Shown here: positions 8,972 through 17,718 of the stretch, piece after piece
Layout: the number at the start of each line of letters is the position of its first letter
Position numbering within the stretch: position 1 is the first letter of the stretch
DNA from: Candidatus Margulisiibacteriota bacterium
GTDB taxonomy: Bacteria > Margulisbacteria > WOR-1 > JAHJIW01
Direction: 5' to 3'
DNA length: 64,000 nucleotides
Assembly (NCBI GenBank): GCA_018823125.1
Contig: JAHJIW010000005.1
Span: 1-64,000, forward strand
Translations under genes and position numbers: made by a program
Notes under the pieces: model-generated
The model's input: the letters and a program-made list of their open reading frames with translations, nothing else
What the model was told of the DNA's origin: nothing
The model's database searches: none

Positions 8972-9676
8972 ATGTATAAAGGAAAAAAGGTACTAGCGAT
9001 TATCCCGGCGCGGGGAAGGAACGACGGGATAAAACATATGAATATGCGTGAATTAGGTGGTAAACCCCTGATTTATTACACGATTAAGGCTGCGCAGCAG
9101 TGTGATTTTATTGATAAGTTGGTAGTTTCAACCGAAGATGCCGAAATTGCTGAATACGCAAAATCCCTTGGGGTCGAGGTTCCGTTCTTGAGATCGTCTG
9201 AGCTGGCAGGGGAAACGGTAGTCATGCAAGATATTATTGATGAGATTTTATCCTTTTATAAAAAGAGGGGAGAGCAGTACGATTATTTATTAAATTTCTA
9301 CCCTAATGCACCTTTTAAATCGAAAGAACTAATCTTAAAGTTTGTAGATAAAATTGCGGATTATGATTGTGTGATCCCTTTATTTGCTCACAAAAATTAT
9401 TTTTGGGAAGAAAAAGGAAATCAGGTTCACTTAACCATTGATAAACAAAGAACTACTCGTAAAACGGCAATCAAAAAATATGAAGAATTAGGTGGAATTT
9501 ATGCTTTTAATCTGGCCAGTGAAAGATGGCGGGGTGGGCCGGACGCGAAGATTGGTTTTTGCGAATTGGATTTTCATGATTCACGGATGGTTAATTCGGT
9601 TTACGATTTAATTATGTTAGATCGGCTGGTTACCTTGCCGAAAACCTTGGTAAATGATTTATTAGATTTTGAATAA
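8972..9676 (+). CDS. neuA: CMP-nonulosonate cytidylyltransferase (NeuA-like, atypical P-loop)
   Basis: Cytidylyltransferase-like protein of 234 residues. It starts as IIPARGRNDGIKHMNMRELGGKPLIYYTI. The family consensus is IPARGGSKGIPRKN, so the nucleotide-binding loop here carries R-N-D-G and H-M-N in place of G-S-K-G and R-K-N. The later 'VVSTEDAEIAEYAK' is normal, while the usual 'LQPTSPLR' is 'FYPNAPFKS'. It probably activates the product of one of the two NeuB homologues as a CMP-sugar, but the altered loop leaves room for another nucleotide or weaker activity. The ATG directly follows the preceding TAA. Confidence 0.72.
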   Translation: MYKGKKVLAIIPARGRNDGIKHMNMRELGGKPLIYYTIKAAQQCDFIDKLVVSTEDAEIAEYAKSLGVEVPFLRSSELAGETVVMQDIIDEILSFYKKRGEQYDYLLNFYPNAPFKSKELILKFVDKIADYDCVIPLFAHKNYFWEEKGNQVHLTIDKQRTTRKTAIKKYEELGGIYAFNLASERWRGGPDAKIGFCELDFHDSRMVNSVYDLIMLDRLVTLPKTLVNDLLDFE

Positions 9677-9689
9677 GAGGAGAAGAATT

Positions 9690-10682
9690 ATGAGCTTAAA
9701 AAATAAAAAGGTTTTAGTTACTGGGGCAGAGGGTTTTATCGGTAGTTATCTGGTAGAAGAACTTTTAAACCGGGGGGCCAAAGTCAGGGCCTTTGTTTTA
9801 TATAACTTTTCTAATAGTTGGGGATGGCTGGATACATTAAAAAAAGAAGACCAGGCAAAAATCGAAATCTTTACCGGAAATATTTGTGAAGCCTACAACG
9901 TGAGAAAGGCCATGGAAGGGGTAGACGTGGTGTTTCACCTCGGCGCTTTGATTGCTATCCCATATTCTTATTATTCTCCGGAATCTTATGTTTCGACCAA
10001 TGTAATGGGAACGCTAAATGTTTTGCAGGCAGCGCGCGAAGCAAAAGTGGAAAAGTTTGTGCATACTTCAACCAGTGAAACCTACGGCACCGCTATTTAT
10101 GTGCCGATCGACGAGAAGCACCCCTTACAGGGACAGTCTCCTTATTCAGCTTCAAAAATTGGAGCCGATATGATTGCAGAAAGCTTTTATCGTTCGTTTG
10201 GGATGCCGGTAGCGATTTGTCGGCCATTTAATACCTTTGGCCCCCGACAATCGGCGCGGGCCATTATTCCTACGATTATTAGTCAAATTGCGGCGGGTAA
10301 GAAAAAAATAAAATTAGGATCGTTAACTCCAGTGAGGGACCTTACTTTTGTTAGAGATACAGCCTTGGGCTTTGTCAAGATTGCTGAATCAAGTAAAAGC
10401 ATTGGTGAAGTTATCAACCTCGGAAGCGGAGTAGGCATTACCATAGGAGATTTGGTAGAAAAAATAATAACATTGATGGGGACCAAGGTGGAAATTGAAT
10501 GTGAAGAAAAGCGGGTGCGCCCGGAGAAAAGTGAAGTTATGAAGCTTATTTGTAATAATAAAAAAGCCCTTGAGTATGTTGGCTGGAAACCGGCATATTC
10601 ATTAGATCAAGGATTGACCGAAACCATCGATTATATCAAGAATAATTTAAATTATTATAAACCGGATATTTATAATGTCTAA
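9690..10682 (+). CDS. legB: NAD-dependent 4,6-dehydratase, LegB type
   Basis: Extended SDR of 330 residues, very like LegB (first enzyme of CMP-legionaminate synthesis, acting on GDP- or UDP-GlcNAc). Distinctive features are the Rossmann loop VTGAEGFIGSYL, 'FNSWGWLD'-like 'FSNSWGWLD' near residue 50, 'AALIAIPYSY'-type 'LGALIAIPYSYYSP', 'HTSTSETYGTA', 'YVPIDEKHPLQGQSPYSASK' with catalytic Tyr/Lys, and 'RPFNTFGPRQSARA'. The start is ATG 9690, preceded by AGAGGAGAAG; an upstream in-frame start at 9669 overlaps the previous gene and lacks a site. The LegC aminotransferase that should act on its product is not in the window. Confidence 0.85.
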   Translation: MSLKNKKVLVTGAEGFIGSYLVEELLNRGAKVRAFVLYNFSNSWGWLDTLKKEDQAKIEIFTGNICEAYNVRKAMEGVDVVFHLGALIAIPYSYYSPESYVSTNVMGTLNVLQAAREAKVEKFVHTSTSETYGTAIYVPIDEKHPLQGQSPYSASKIGADMIAESFYRSFGMPVAICRPFNTFGPRQSARAIIPTIISQIAAGKKKIKLGSLTPVRDLTFVRDTALGFVKIAESSKSIGEVINLGSGVGITIGDLVEKIITLMGTKVEIECEEKRVRPEKSEVMKLICNNKKALEYVGWKPAYSLDQGLTETIDYIKNNLNYYKPDIYNV

Positions 10683-10704
10683 CCAAGGAATTGATGCTTA
10701 AATT

Positions 10705-11661
10705 ATGAAATTTTCAGTAGTAATTCCATTATATAAAGGTGCTCCTTTTATCGAGTCCACCCTGGATAGTGTGTTGGCGCAGACCTATAATAATTATGAA
10801 ATTATATTAGTAAATGATGAATCTCCAGATAACGTGGGGGAAATTGTTAAAAAGTATATTGCGGATCATCCGGGGGTTAAGTTTATTTATATCGAACAAA
10901 AAAACAAGGGGCTCGGGGGAGCTCGCAATTCCGCGCTTAAGCAGGCTTCGGGAGATATTATCGCTATTTTAGATCAGGATGATATCTGGTATCCGGAAAA
11001 ATTGGCCAGGGTTGCCAAAATCTATCGGGAGCATCCCGAGATATCAATTACCACCCATAATTTACACGATCTTAGGGATGGAAAAATTGTAGGGGTGCTC
11101 AAAAATGGTCCCGGAGCTGCGGATATGCAGCGCGCTTTATTATATTCTGGAAATTTGCTTTCTACTCCGGCGGTGACTTTTAAAAAATCTATCATTGAGG
11201 ATGTTGGATATTTTTCTGAAGATAAGGAGCAATCCTTTCTTTGCGAAGATTATGATCTTTGGTTGCGGGCGGCGGCGGCCGGACATAAATTTTATTTTAT
11301 GCCGGAGATTTTGGGTGGCTATACCTTACATGCCAATAATTTTACTAATTCACATCGGGAGCGCATGTATCAGAGTGTAATCAACATCATTTCTAGCCAA
11401 TATTTAAAACTTAACAATAAAAATATTTTTGATTGGTTCCGTTTTCGTAGAGCCAAAGCTAATATGTATTATAATTGGTCTTACTATTTATTGGCATCCG
11501 GACGCCCGCTCAAACATTCTCTTAAATACTTATGGAAATCTTTTAAAACTGACCCGTTGTTTTTTTCGTTGTACGTAAAAGTTGGCAAAATAATTGCCAG
11601 AAAAATATTACCAAAAAGGAAAATAGGTGGTGGAAATGAAAAAATTAAAATCAAAAATTAA
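10705..11661 (+). CDS. Family 2 glycosyltransferase
   Basis: GT2 enzyme of 318 residues. Typical N-terminal 'FSVVIPLYKGAPFIESTLDSVLAQTYNNYE', 'VNDESPDN', and the nucleotide/metal motif 'AILDQDDIWYPEKL' near residue 90; acceptor-side 'CEDYDLWLRAAAAG'. The last 60 residues are basic with Trp/Tyr clusters ('WFRFRRAKANMYYNWSYYLL') that could contact the membrane. It overlaps the wbpA start by 26 bases, so translation is coupled. Donor unknown; GlcNAc3NAcA-type uronic acid made by the next three genes is one candidate by position only. Confidence 0.85.
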   Translation: MKFSVVIPLYKGAPFIESTLDSVLAQTYNNYEIILVNDESPDNVGEIVKKYIADHPGVKFIYIEQKNKGLGGARNSALKQASGDIIAILDQDDIWYPEKLARVAKIYREHPEISITTHNLHDLRDGKIVGVLKNGPGAADMQRALLYSGNLLSTPAVTFKKSIIEDVGYFSEDKEQSFLCEDYDLWLRAAAAGHKFYFMPEILGGYTLHANNFTNSHRERMYQSVINIISSQYLKLNNKNIFDWFRFRRAKANMYYNWSYYLLASGRPLKHSLKYLWKSFKTDPLFFSLYVKVGKIIARKILPKRKIGGGNEKIKIKN

Positions 11662-12940
11662 TAGTAAAGGGGCTAACGTTGCGGTCATTGGGTTGGGATA
11701 CGTGGGCTTACCGTTGGCGGTATCCTTTGCGCTGCAGGGCTTTAAGGTGATGGGAATCGAGCAAAATAGACGGCGGAAAAAAGAGATTAATCAATGTAAA
11801 AACTATATTGCAGATGTATCTGATAAAGAACTTAGCCGGGTGGTTAAGCAAAAGAAACTTAAAGCTTATGACGATTTTAAATGTTTAGCCAAGGCGGATG
11901 TAATTTGTATTTGTGTGCCTACGCCGCTGGATAAAAATAAGCAGCCGAATATATCTTATGTTCGATCGGTTACGGATCAAATTGCAAAGTACCTAAAGAA
12001 AGACCAGTTGATTATTTTAGAAAGTACGACTTATCCGGGTACGACCGAAGAAATTATCCTGCCAAAATTGCAAACTAAGGGCATGCAGGTTGGCAAAGAC
12101 TTTTTCCTGGCATTTTCGCCGGAGAGGGTTGATCCGGGTAATAAACAGTTTAAGACTAAAGATATCCCGAAAGTACTGGGGGGAGTAACTCCCCAATGTG
12201 CGGAACTTGCCAAAATCTTCTATGGAAAAATCATATCTAATGTCCACGTGGTTTCATCGCCGCGGGTCGCTGAAATGGAAAAATTGTTGGAAAATGTTTT
12301 TCGCAGTGTGAATATTGCTTTGGTGAATGAGCTAGCTATTCTTTGTAAAAAAATGGATATTAATGTTTGGGAAGTGATTGATGCCGCTAAGACCAAACCC
12401 TATGGTTTTATGCCATTTTATCCGGGGCCTGGTATCGGGGGGCATTGTATTCCGCTGGATCCTTTCTATTTATCATGGCGGGCACGCGAATTTGATATTA
12501 CCACCCGCTTCATTGAATTAGCGGGGGAAGTAAACGAAAAAATGCCCGAATATGTGGTTCAACTGTTACAGGATGGGCTAAACCAAAACCGCCAGAGCTT
12601 AAAGGGAGCCAAAGTTTTAGTTCTAGGAGTTGCTTATAAAAAAGATATTGCCGACTGGAGGGAATCTCCGGCTTTGAAAATCATCGAGATCCTGAAAGCC
12701 AAGGGGGCAATGGTTAGCTATAACGATCCCTTTATTCCTAAAGTTAAGATTAACGGTAAAATGCATACCTCGGTCAAATTAAATAATAAAGCATTGCAGC
12801 AAAGTGATTGTGTTTTAATTGCCACTAACCACTCACAATATGATTATGAAAATATAGTAAATCGATCCGGGTTGGTTATAGATACCCGTAATGCCACGGC
12901 TAACGTGGCTCGCCCTTCAGCGAGGATAATTAAGATCTAA
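11636..12940 (+). CDS. wbpA: UDP-N-acetylglucosamine 6-dehydrogenase (WbpA)
   Basis: Nucleotide-sugar dehydrogenase of 434 residues that oxidises C6 of UDP-GlcNAc to the uronic acid with NAD+. Evidence: GLGYVGLPLAVSFA near residue 16, 'CVPTPLDKNKQPNISYV', 'ESTTYPGTTEE', 'FSPERVDPGN', and the catalytic-cysteine loop 'GPGIGGHCIPLDPFYLSWRA' near 265, followed by 'TRFIELAGEVN', which is WbpA-like. The start chosen is ATG 11636 with AGGTGG five bases upstream; GTG 11627 would overlap that site. It leads a wbpA-wbpB-wbpD set with stop/start overlap to wbpB. A WecC-type ManNAc dehydrogenase is less likely given the flanking genes. Confidence 0.88.
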   Translation: MKKLKSKINSKGANVAVIGLGYVGLPLAVSFALQGFKVMGIEQNRRRKKEINQCKNYIADVSDKELSRVVKQKKLKAYDDFKCLAKADVICICVPTPLDKNKQPNISYVRSVTDQIAKYLKKDQLIILESTTYPGTTEEIILPKLQTKGMQVGKDFFLAFSPERVDPGNKQFKTKDIPKVLGGVTPQCAELAKIFYGKIISNVHVVSSPRVAEMEKLLENVFRSVNIALVNELAILCKKMDINVWEVIDAAKTKPYGFMPFYPGPGIGGHCIPLDPFYLSWRAREFDITTRFIELAGEVNEKMPEYVVQLLQDGLNQNRQSLKGAKVLVLGVAYKKDIADWRESPALKIIEILKAKGAMVSYNDPFIPKVKINGKMHTSVKLNNKALQQSDCVLIATNHSQYDYENIVNRSGLVIDTRNATANVARPSARIIKI

Positions 12941-13938
12941 TGAATAAAAAAATAACTATTGCTCAAATTGGTTTAGGTAATTGGGGAAAGAATCTCTTCA
13001 AGAATTTTTCTTTGCTCTCTGATTGTCAGATGAAATATGGTTGTGATTTAGATCCTGAGATAATTGAAGCCTACACCCGCGATTATCCTCAGGCCAGATT
13101 TACCAATAATTATGAGCAAGTACTGGCAGATCCAGCAGTTGAGGCAATTGTGGTGGCCACGCCAGCGCCGGCTCATTTTAAACTTGCCAAAATGGCGTTG
13201 GAAAAAGGAAAACATGTTTTTGTCGAAAAACCGATTACTTTGGATGTGGGGCATGCCGACGAGCTAGTGAATCTGGCAAAAAAGGTAAATAAAAAGCTCA
13301 TGGTAGGGCATTTGTTGCTTTATCAACCGGCGATCACCAGATTAAAAAAGATTGTTCAAAATGGCGATTTAGGTAACGTTTATTATCTTTATACCCAGCG
13401 ATTGAATTTAGGCAAAGTTCGTAATACCGAAAATGCCATGTGGAGCTTAGCTCCGCACGATATATCGGTGGTATTACACCTTTTAGGTAAATCACCGGTA
13501 AGTGTTTCAGCACTGGGGGCTGCATATGTCCAAAATGATATTGAGGATGTCGTTTTTATAAGTATACGATTTGATAGCGGAGAAATTGCCAATGTGCACG
13601 TAAGCTGGCTGGATCCAACTAAAACTAGAAAAACGATTGTCGTGGGTAGTAAAAAAATGGCGGTATTTGATGAGGTTAATGATAATACTTTATCACTGTT
13701 CGACAGGGGCGCCGACCATCAAAGCAATGGCAAGGTGAATCTCAGATCAGGGAATGCAGAAATTGTTAAAGATATTGCAAAAGAAGCACCTCTCAAGCTA
13801 GAGTGCCAACATTTTATTGATTGTATCACGAAAAATCAGGAGCCTTTAAGTAATGGACAGAATGGCTTGGAAGTATTAAAAGTTCTGGCCGCTGCCGATC
13901 GCTCTTTAAAGAATGGAGGAAAAAATGAGTTACTTTAA
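12940..13938 (+). CDS. wbpB: UDP-GlcNAc-uronate 3-dehydrogenase (WbpB, Gfo/Idh/MocA family)
   Basis: Gfo/Idh/MocA oxidoreductase, 332 residues. Rossmann start '[17 protein letters not shown]', '[30 protein letters not shown]' (family EKP motif near residue 95), then '[13 protein letters not shown]' and '[13 protein letters not shown]'. It should oxidise C3 of UDP-GlcNAcA to the 3-keto sugar, working with an aminotransferase (WbpE) that consumes the ketone. That aminotransferase is not encoded in this window. The ATG uses the final A of the wbpA stop. The end overlaps the next gene by 14 bases. Confidence 0.82.
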   Translation: MNKKITIAQIGLGNWGKNLFKNFSLLSDCQMKYGCDLDPEIIEAYTRDYPQARFTNNYEQVLADPAVEAIVVATPAPAHFKLAKMALEKGKHVFVEKPITLDVGHADELVNLAKKVNKKLMVGHLLLYQPAITRLKKIVQNGDLGNVYYLYTQRLNLGKVRNTENAMWSLAPHDISVVLHLLGKSPVSVSALGAAYVQNDIEDVVFISIRFDSGEIANVHVSWLDPTKTRKTIVVGSKKMAVFDEVNDNTLSLFDRGADHQSNGKVNLRSGNAEIVKDIAKEAPLKLECQHFIDCITKNQEPLSNGQNGLEVLKVLAAADRSLKNGGKNELL

Positions 13939-14497
13939 ACATGAGACCGCGGTGATTGATGAACCAGTTGAAATCGGAGAGGGAACTAAGATCTGGCACT
14001 TTTCCCATATTTCTTCTGGGGTAAAAATTGGGAAGCAGTGCAAACTTGGCCAAAATGTTTTTGTGCAGAATAATGTTAAGATCGGTAATTTCGTAAAAAT
14101 ACAAAACAATGTTTCGGTTTACGGGGGCGTGGAACTGGAAGATTATGTTTTTTGCGGACCGTCAATGGTCTTTACAAATATTTTAAATCCACGTTGTAAA
14201 TATCCTCAGGAAACTTCGGATAAATACCATAAGACGCTAGTGCGGGAAGGGGCTTCATTAGGAGCTAACTCAACCATCGTTTGCGGGATCACCATTGGCA
14301 AGCATGGTTTTGTTGGAGCCGGATCAGTGGTGACTAAGGATGTTCCAGATTATGCCATGGTTTATGGTAATCCGGCCAGGATTAAGGGGTGGATGTGTGA
14401 ATGTGGAACCAAACTAGTGTTTTTAAATGATCGGGCCGGCTGTTCCAAATGTAAATGTAATTATCAAAAGGTAGGAGATAAAATTAATTTATTGTGA
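13925..14497 (+). CDS. wbpD: UDP-3-amino-GlcNAcA N-acetyltransferase (WbpD, left-handed beta-helix)
   Basis: Hexapeptide-repeat acetyltransferase of 190 residues. It shows '[26 protein letters not shown]' followed by further imperfect hexapeptides, '[19 protein letters not shown]' and '[27 protein letters not shown]', then the WbpD-type tail '[18 protein letters not shown]' with paired Cys (C..C, CSKCKC) resembling a small zinc-binding end. It acetylates the 3-amino group to give UDP-GlcNAc(3NAc)A. The start is ATG 13925 with GGAGGA five bases upstream rather than ATG 13913, which precedes the site. Confidence 0.87.
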   Translation: MSYFKHETAVIDEPVEIGEGTKIWHFSHISSGVKIGKQCKLGQNVFVQNNVKIGNFVKIQNNVSVYGGVELEDYVFCGPSMVFTNILNPRCKYPQETSDKYHKTLVREGASLGANSTIVCGITIGKHGFVGAGSVVTKDVPDYAMVYGNPARIKGWMCECGTKLVFLNDRAGCSKCKCNYQKVGDKINLL

Positions 14498-16950
14498 AAC
14501 CAAAATCGCTACTCACGTTAATATTATTTACTGAAAAATATCCTTATAGCAATGCCGGGGAAAAATCTTTCCTGGATCCGGAGCTTAAGCAGCTGCGCCA
14601 AGAGTTTAACCGTATCATTATTGTGCCGCGACAAAAATCCGCGGTTGAACATTCTCTTTCAAATGAAGTTGAAGTAGAAGATGCCTTTGCTGATTATCTA
14701 CAAAAGAAAATGTCGCGCAGCTATATAATTTCAAGGGTGTTGAGGTCGAGCCTCTTCCATCAGGAATTATTTAATCGACCAGTGGTTTTATTTAATCCTA
14801 AAGCTTTAAAAAAGTTGATCATATTTGTTGCCGAAACCGAAAGAACTAAAGATTGGCTATCTACTTTCCTGAGTAACAATAAATTCGATTTACAAAAAAG
14901 TGTCTTTTATACCTATTGGTTAAATGAGATTACTGCTGCTCTAGGTTTGATTAAGCAAAAAAGTACTGGGATTAAGTTGGTTTCCAGAGCCCACGGGTAT
15001 GATCTTTACGAAACGCGCTATGATCCTCCGTATATACCTTGTCGCCGGGCATCGCTTAAGGCTCTGGATAAACTCTTTCTTATTTCTGAAAATGGTAAAG
15101 ACCACATTACTAAAGCTTATCCTTTTGTAGTTGATAAATGTGCAGTAGCTCGCCTCGGAACTCAAGACCCTGGTTTTAAAAATCAAAGATCAAAGGACGG
15201 GGTTTTACGTATCGTTTCCTGCTCAAGCATGATCCCACTGAAGCGGCTTGATCTGCTAACACGAGGAATTAACAAATTGGCGCGGGATCGTACTGATCAA
15301 ATGATTGAATGGCATCATTTTGGCGACGGAGAAATGAGATCCGCGATCGAGCAATTATGTAATAATATTTTGCCTAATAATGTGACTTATACTTTTCATG
15401 GTTCGGTACCAAATGAACAATTAATCAGCTTTTACCGCAATAATCCGGTGGATATTTTCATTAATGTTAGTTCTTCAGAAGGGATTCCGGTTTCGATTAT
15501 GGAAGCTTTGAGCGTGGGGATCCCGGTGATTGCGGCAGCGGTGGGGGGGATTCCTGAAATTGTCTCAGCTGCCCATGGTCAACTTTTGGCAACCGATCCG
15601 ACCGCGGATGAAGTAGCGCTGGCGCTGGGGGAGATGTTGAAAAATAATGAAGCAATTGAAAGGAAACGAAAAGCAAGTAGGGAAAAGTGGCAGAGTGATT
15701 ATAGTGCCGAACGAAATCATCGTAACTTTGCTCGTCAGCTTTTAAATTGTTTTAATCTGGATAGGTGGCTGGATTTAAATACGATTCAGGACCAGGATAT
15801 TATTTGTGTAACGCTCTCAGACTGGGACGAACCCAAACGTTGCCGACATCATTTAATGTCGATATTAGCTAAAAACAATCGAGTGTTGTTTGTTGAAAGA
15901 CCGGTTAATCTGAAATTATTGCTAAAGGGTTCTGCGGAATGGAAACGGTTGCTCAAGGTTTTTAAGGGGATTCGACATAAGCAAGATGAATTATATCTAT
16001 TTGCTGCGCCGCCGGTTCTGCCAGGAGGCGACTGGATTCCTTGGATAAACAGGATTAATTATCAAGTAATCTTGTTCGCACTTAAGCGGGCATTAGCTAA
16101 ATTAAAAGTAAATAATCCGATCCTGTGGTTATTTGCGCATGATTCATGGAGCCTAGTTGGTAAACTCAATGAGAAAGTGTCAATTTATTATTGCAATGAT
16201 CCCTTTGCAAAGTTTGCGCCGCCCGGCAATAAACGTGAAGGGATTAGAAAGATAGAGCGAAAATTGACGGAAATCGTTGATTATGTTTTTGTGGTTAGCC
16301 AGGAGTTGCTGAAGGATAAATCTCAATATAATCAAAAGACATATTTGATTCCGCATGCGGTGAGCGAACGATTTATAAGCCAAGATGAAAGCTTGATGCC
16401 GGATGACCTTAAGGGTATTAGTTCACCTAAAATAGGCTATGTTGGCGTGGTGCACGGGCTTTTTGATTTTGAGCTTATTGAACATATGGCAAAACAAAGA
16501 AAAGACTGGCAGATTGTTTTTATCGGGCCGATCGCTGAGGGAAAACCAGAAGATGTAAAGCGATTCTTTAGACTATGTAAATTGGAAAATGTGCATTATT
16601 TAGGAGGAAAGAACCAGGATGATCTAATTCATTATTTAAGGACTTTGGATGTTTGTATTATTCCATTGGCCAATAGTAAATTGAAGGAAACTTTGTGGTT
16701 GCCATTAAAATTCTTTGAATATCTTGCTGCAGGCAGACCAATTGTTTCCAGTATGGAAATGCAAGGGGCTCGGGACTACCCTAATTTTGTTGTTAGAATT
16801 ACAAATGATAAGGTACAATTTGTTGCATCTGTTGAAAAGGCTTTGAGCGAAGAAAAGGAAGAGAATATTAGAAGTAGAATTAATATCGCTAGCGAAAATA
16901 CTTGGGAGAAAAGGCTTGAGAAAATAATGGGTTTTATTATAAATCAATAG
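14494..16950 (+). CDS. Two-domain glycosyltransferase (GT4 fused to TuaH-like GT)
   Basis: An 818-residue protein made of two GT-B modules. Residues 1-420: '[13 protein letters not shown]', '[10 protein letters not shown]', '[13 protein letters not shown]', 'HHFGDGEM', '[26 protein letters not shown]', like colanic-acid-type GT4. Residues 430-818: '[14 protein letters not shown]', 'LFVERP', '[11 protein letters not shown]', 'VFVVSQELL', 'IPHAVSERF', '[16 protein letters not shown]', '[16 protein letters not shown]', like TuaH-type GT1/GT4. Each half looks complete. The GTG start overlaps the wbpD stop (GTGA). Its last 80 coding bases are repeated, in decayed form, after the next gene. A single polypeptide adding two consecutive sugars is inferred. 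Confidence 0.82.
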   Translation: MKPKSLLTLILFTEKYPYSNAGEKSFLDPELKQLRQEFNRIIIVPRQKSAVEHSLSNEVEVEDAFADYLQKKMSRSYIISRVLRSSLFHQELFNRPVVLFNPKALKKLIIFVAETERTKDWLSTFLSNNKFDLQKSVFYTYWLNEITAALGLIKQKSTGIKLVSRAHGYDLYETRYDPPYIPCRRASLKALDKLFLISENGKDHITKAYPFVVDKCAVARLGTQDPGFKNQRSKDGVLRIVSCSSMIPLKRLDLLTRGINKLARDRTDQMIEWHHFGDGEMRSAIEQLCNNILPNNVTYTFHGSVPNEQLISFYRNNPVDIFINVSSSEGIPVSIMEALSVGIPVIAAAVGGIPEIVSAAHGQLLATDPTADEVALALGEMLKNNEAIERKRKASREKWQSDYSAERNHRNFARQLLNCFNLDRWLDLNTIQDQDIICVTLSDWDEPKRCRHHLMSILAKNNRVLFVERPVNLKLLLKGSAEWKRLLKVFKGIRHKQDELYLFAAPPVLPGGDWIPWINRINYQVILFALKRALAKLKVNNPILWLFAHDSWSLVGKLNEKVSIYYCNDPFAKFAPPGNKREGIRKIERKLTEIVDYVFVVSQELLKDKSQYNQKTYLIPHAVSERFISQDESLMPDDLKGISSPKIGYVGVVHGLFDFELIEHMAKQRKDWQIVFIGPIAEGKPEDVKRFFRLCKLENVHYLGGKNQDDLIHYLRTLDVCIIPLANSKLKETLWLPLKFFEYLAAGRPIVSSMEMQGARDYPNFVVRITNDKVQFVASVEKALSEEKEENIRSRINIASENTWEKRLEKIMGFIINQ

Positions 16951-16968
16951 ATTGGAGAGGTGAAACGG

Positions 16969-17628
16969 ATGGAAAATATTAGAGACTTGTATATAAAAAG
17001 ATTTAGCAACAAGGAGTGTTTACAAAAGGCAAAGCTGTGGGAAGTTTTATGCAGTTGTTTTCTTCAGAAATATATTCCTGCTGATTCGGTGGTTTTAGAT
17101 GTTGGGGCAGGATATTGTGATTTTATTAATAATATAAAAGCTAAGGATAAATATGCTGTAGATCTAAATAATGACACCGTAAATTTTGCGCTTCCAGATG
17201 TGAAGGTTGTTAATGCAAATTCCAATAATCTTTCCTTTTTGGATAATGATACGGTTGATGTAGTTTTTATGAGCAATTTTTTGGAGCACATGGCTAATAA
17301 GTTTGAAATAAATCGGACTCTTACTGAGATCCATCGCGTTTGTAAAATTGGAGGCAAAGTGATAATAATCCAGCCTAACATCAGATTCATATATAATGAA
17401 TATTGGGATTTTTATGATCATAATATTCCGTTGAGTGATAGAAGTATGGTTGAAGCATTAAAAATAGTTGGTTTCAGAGTTGATAAAGTAATTCCAAGGT
17501 TTCTGCCTTTTACCACAAAAAAATGGATACCCAAGTACGGTTTTCTTTTAAAGTTGTATCTCAGATTACCTATCGTCTGGCATATTTTAGGAAAGCAAAT
17601 GTTTATACTTGCTCGAAAGGTAAAATAA
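16969..17628 (+). CDS. SAM-dependent methyltransferase (class I)
   Basis: Class I methyltransferase-like protein of 219 residues. SAM-binding motif I is 'VVLDVGAGYCDFINNI' near residue 43; later 'DTVDVVFMSNFLEHMANK' and 'EIHRVCKIGGKVIIIQPNI' match motifs II-III. The start is set at ATG 16969, with GGAGAGG eight bases upstream; GTG 16960 is within that site. It lies between the end of the double glycosyltransferase and a decayed copy of that same end, which suggests that this gene was inserted as a unit. It probably methylates a glycan hydroxyl or carboxyl; acceptor unknown. Confidence 0.82.
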   Translation: MENIRDLYIKRFSNKECLQKAKLWEVLCSCFLQKYIPADSVVLDVGAGYCDFINNIKAKDKYAVDLNNDTVNFALPDVKVVNANSNNLSFLDNDTVDVVFMSNFLEHMANKFEINRTLTEIHRVCKIGGKVIIIQPNIRFIYNEYWDFYDHNIPLSDRSMVEALKIVGFRVDKVIPRFLPFTTKKWIPKYGFLLKLYLRLPIVWHILGKQMFILARKVK

Positions 17629-17634
17629 AGTGAT

Positions 17635-17718
17635 GTTAGAAGTAAAATTAATATTGCTAGCGAAAATACCTAGGAGAAAAGGATTAAGGAAATAATGGTG
17701 GTTATTAGAAATGATTAA
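17635..17718 (+). pseudogene. Decayed duplicate of the 3' end of the double glycosyltransferase gene
   Basis: By eye, bases 17633-17712 match 16865-16944 at about 68 of 80 positions with no gaps. Read in the parental frame, the copy encodes [11 protein letters not shown], then an in-frame TAG (17671-17673) where the parent has TGG (Trp), then EKRIKEIM and a TAA at 17716. It is too short to encode anything and has a stop, so it is a relic. The next gene's ATG (17711) lies inside its last bases. Confidence 0.82.
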
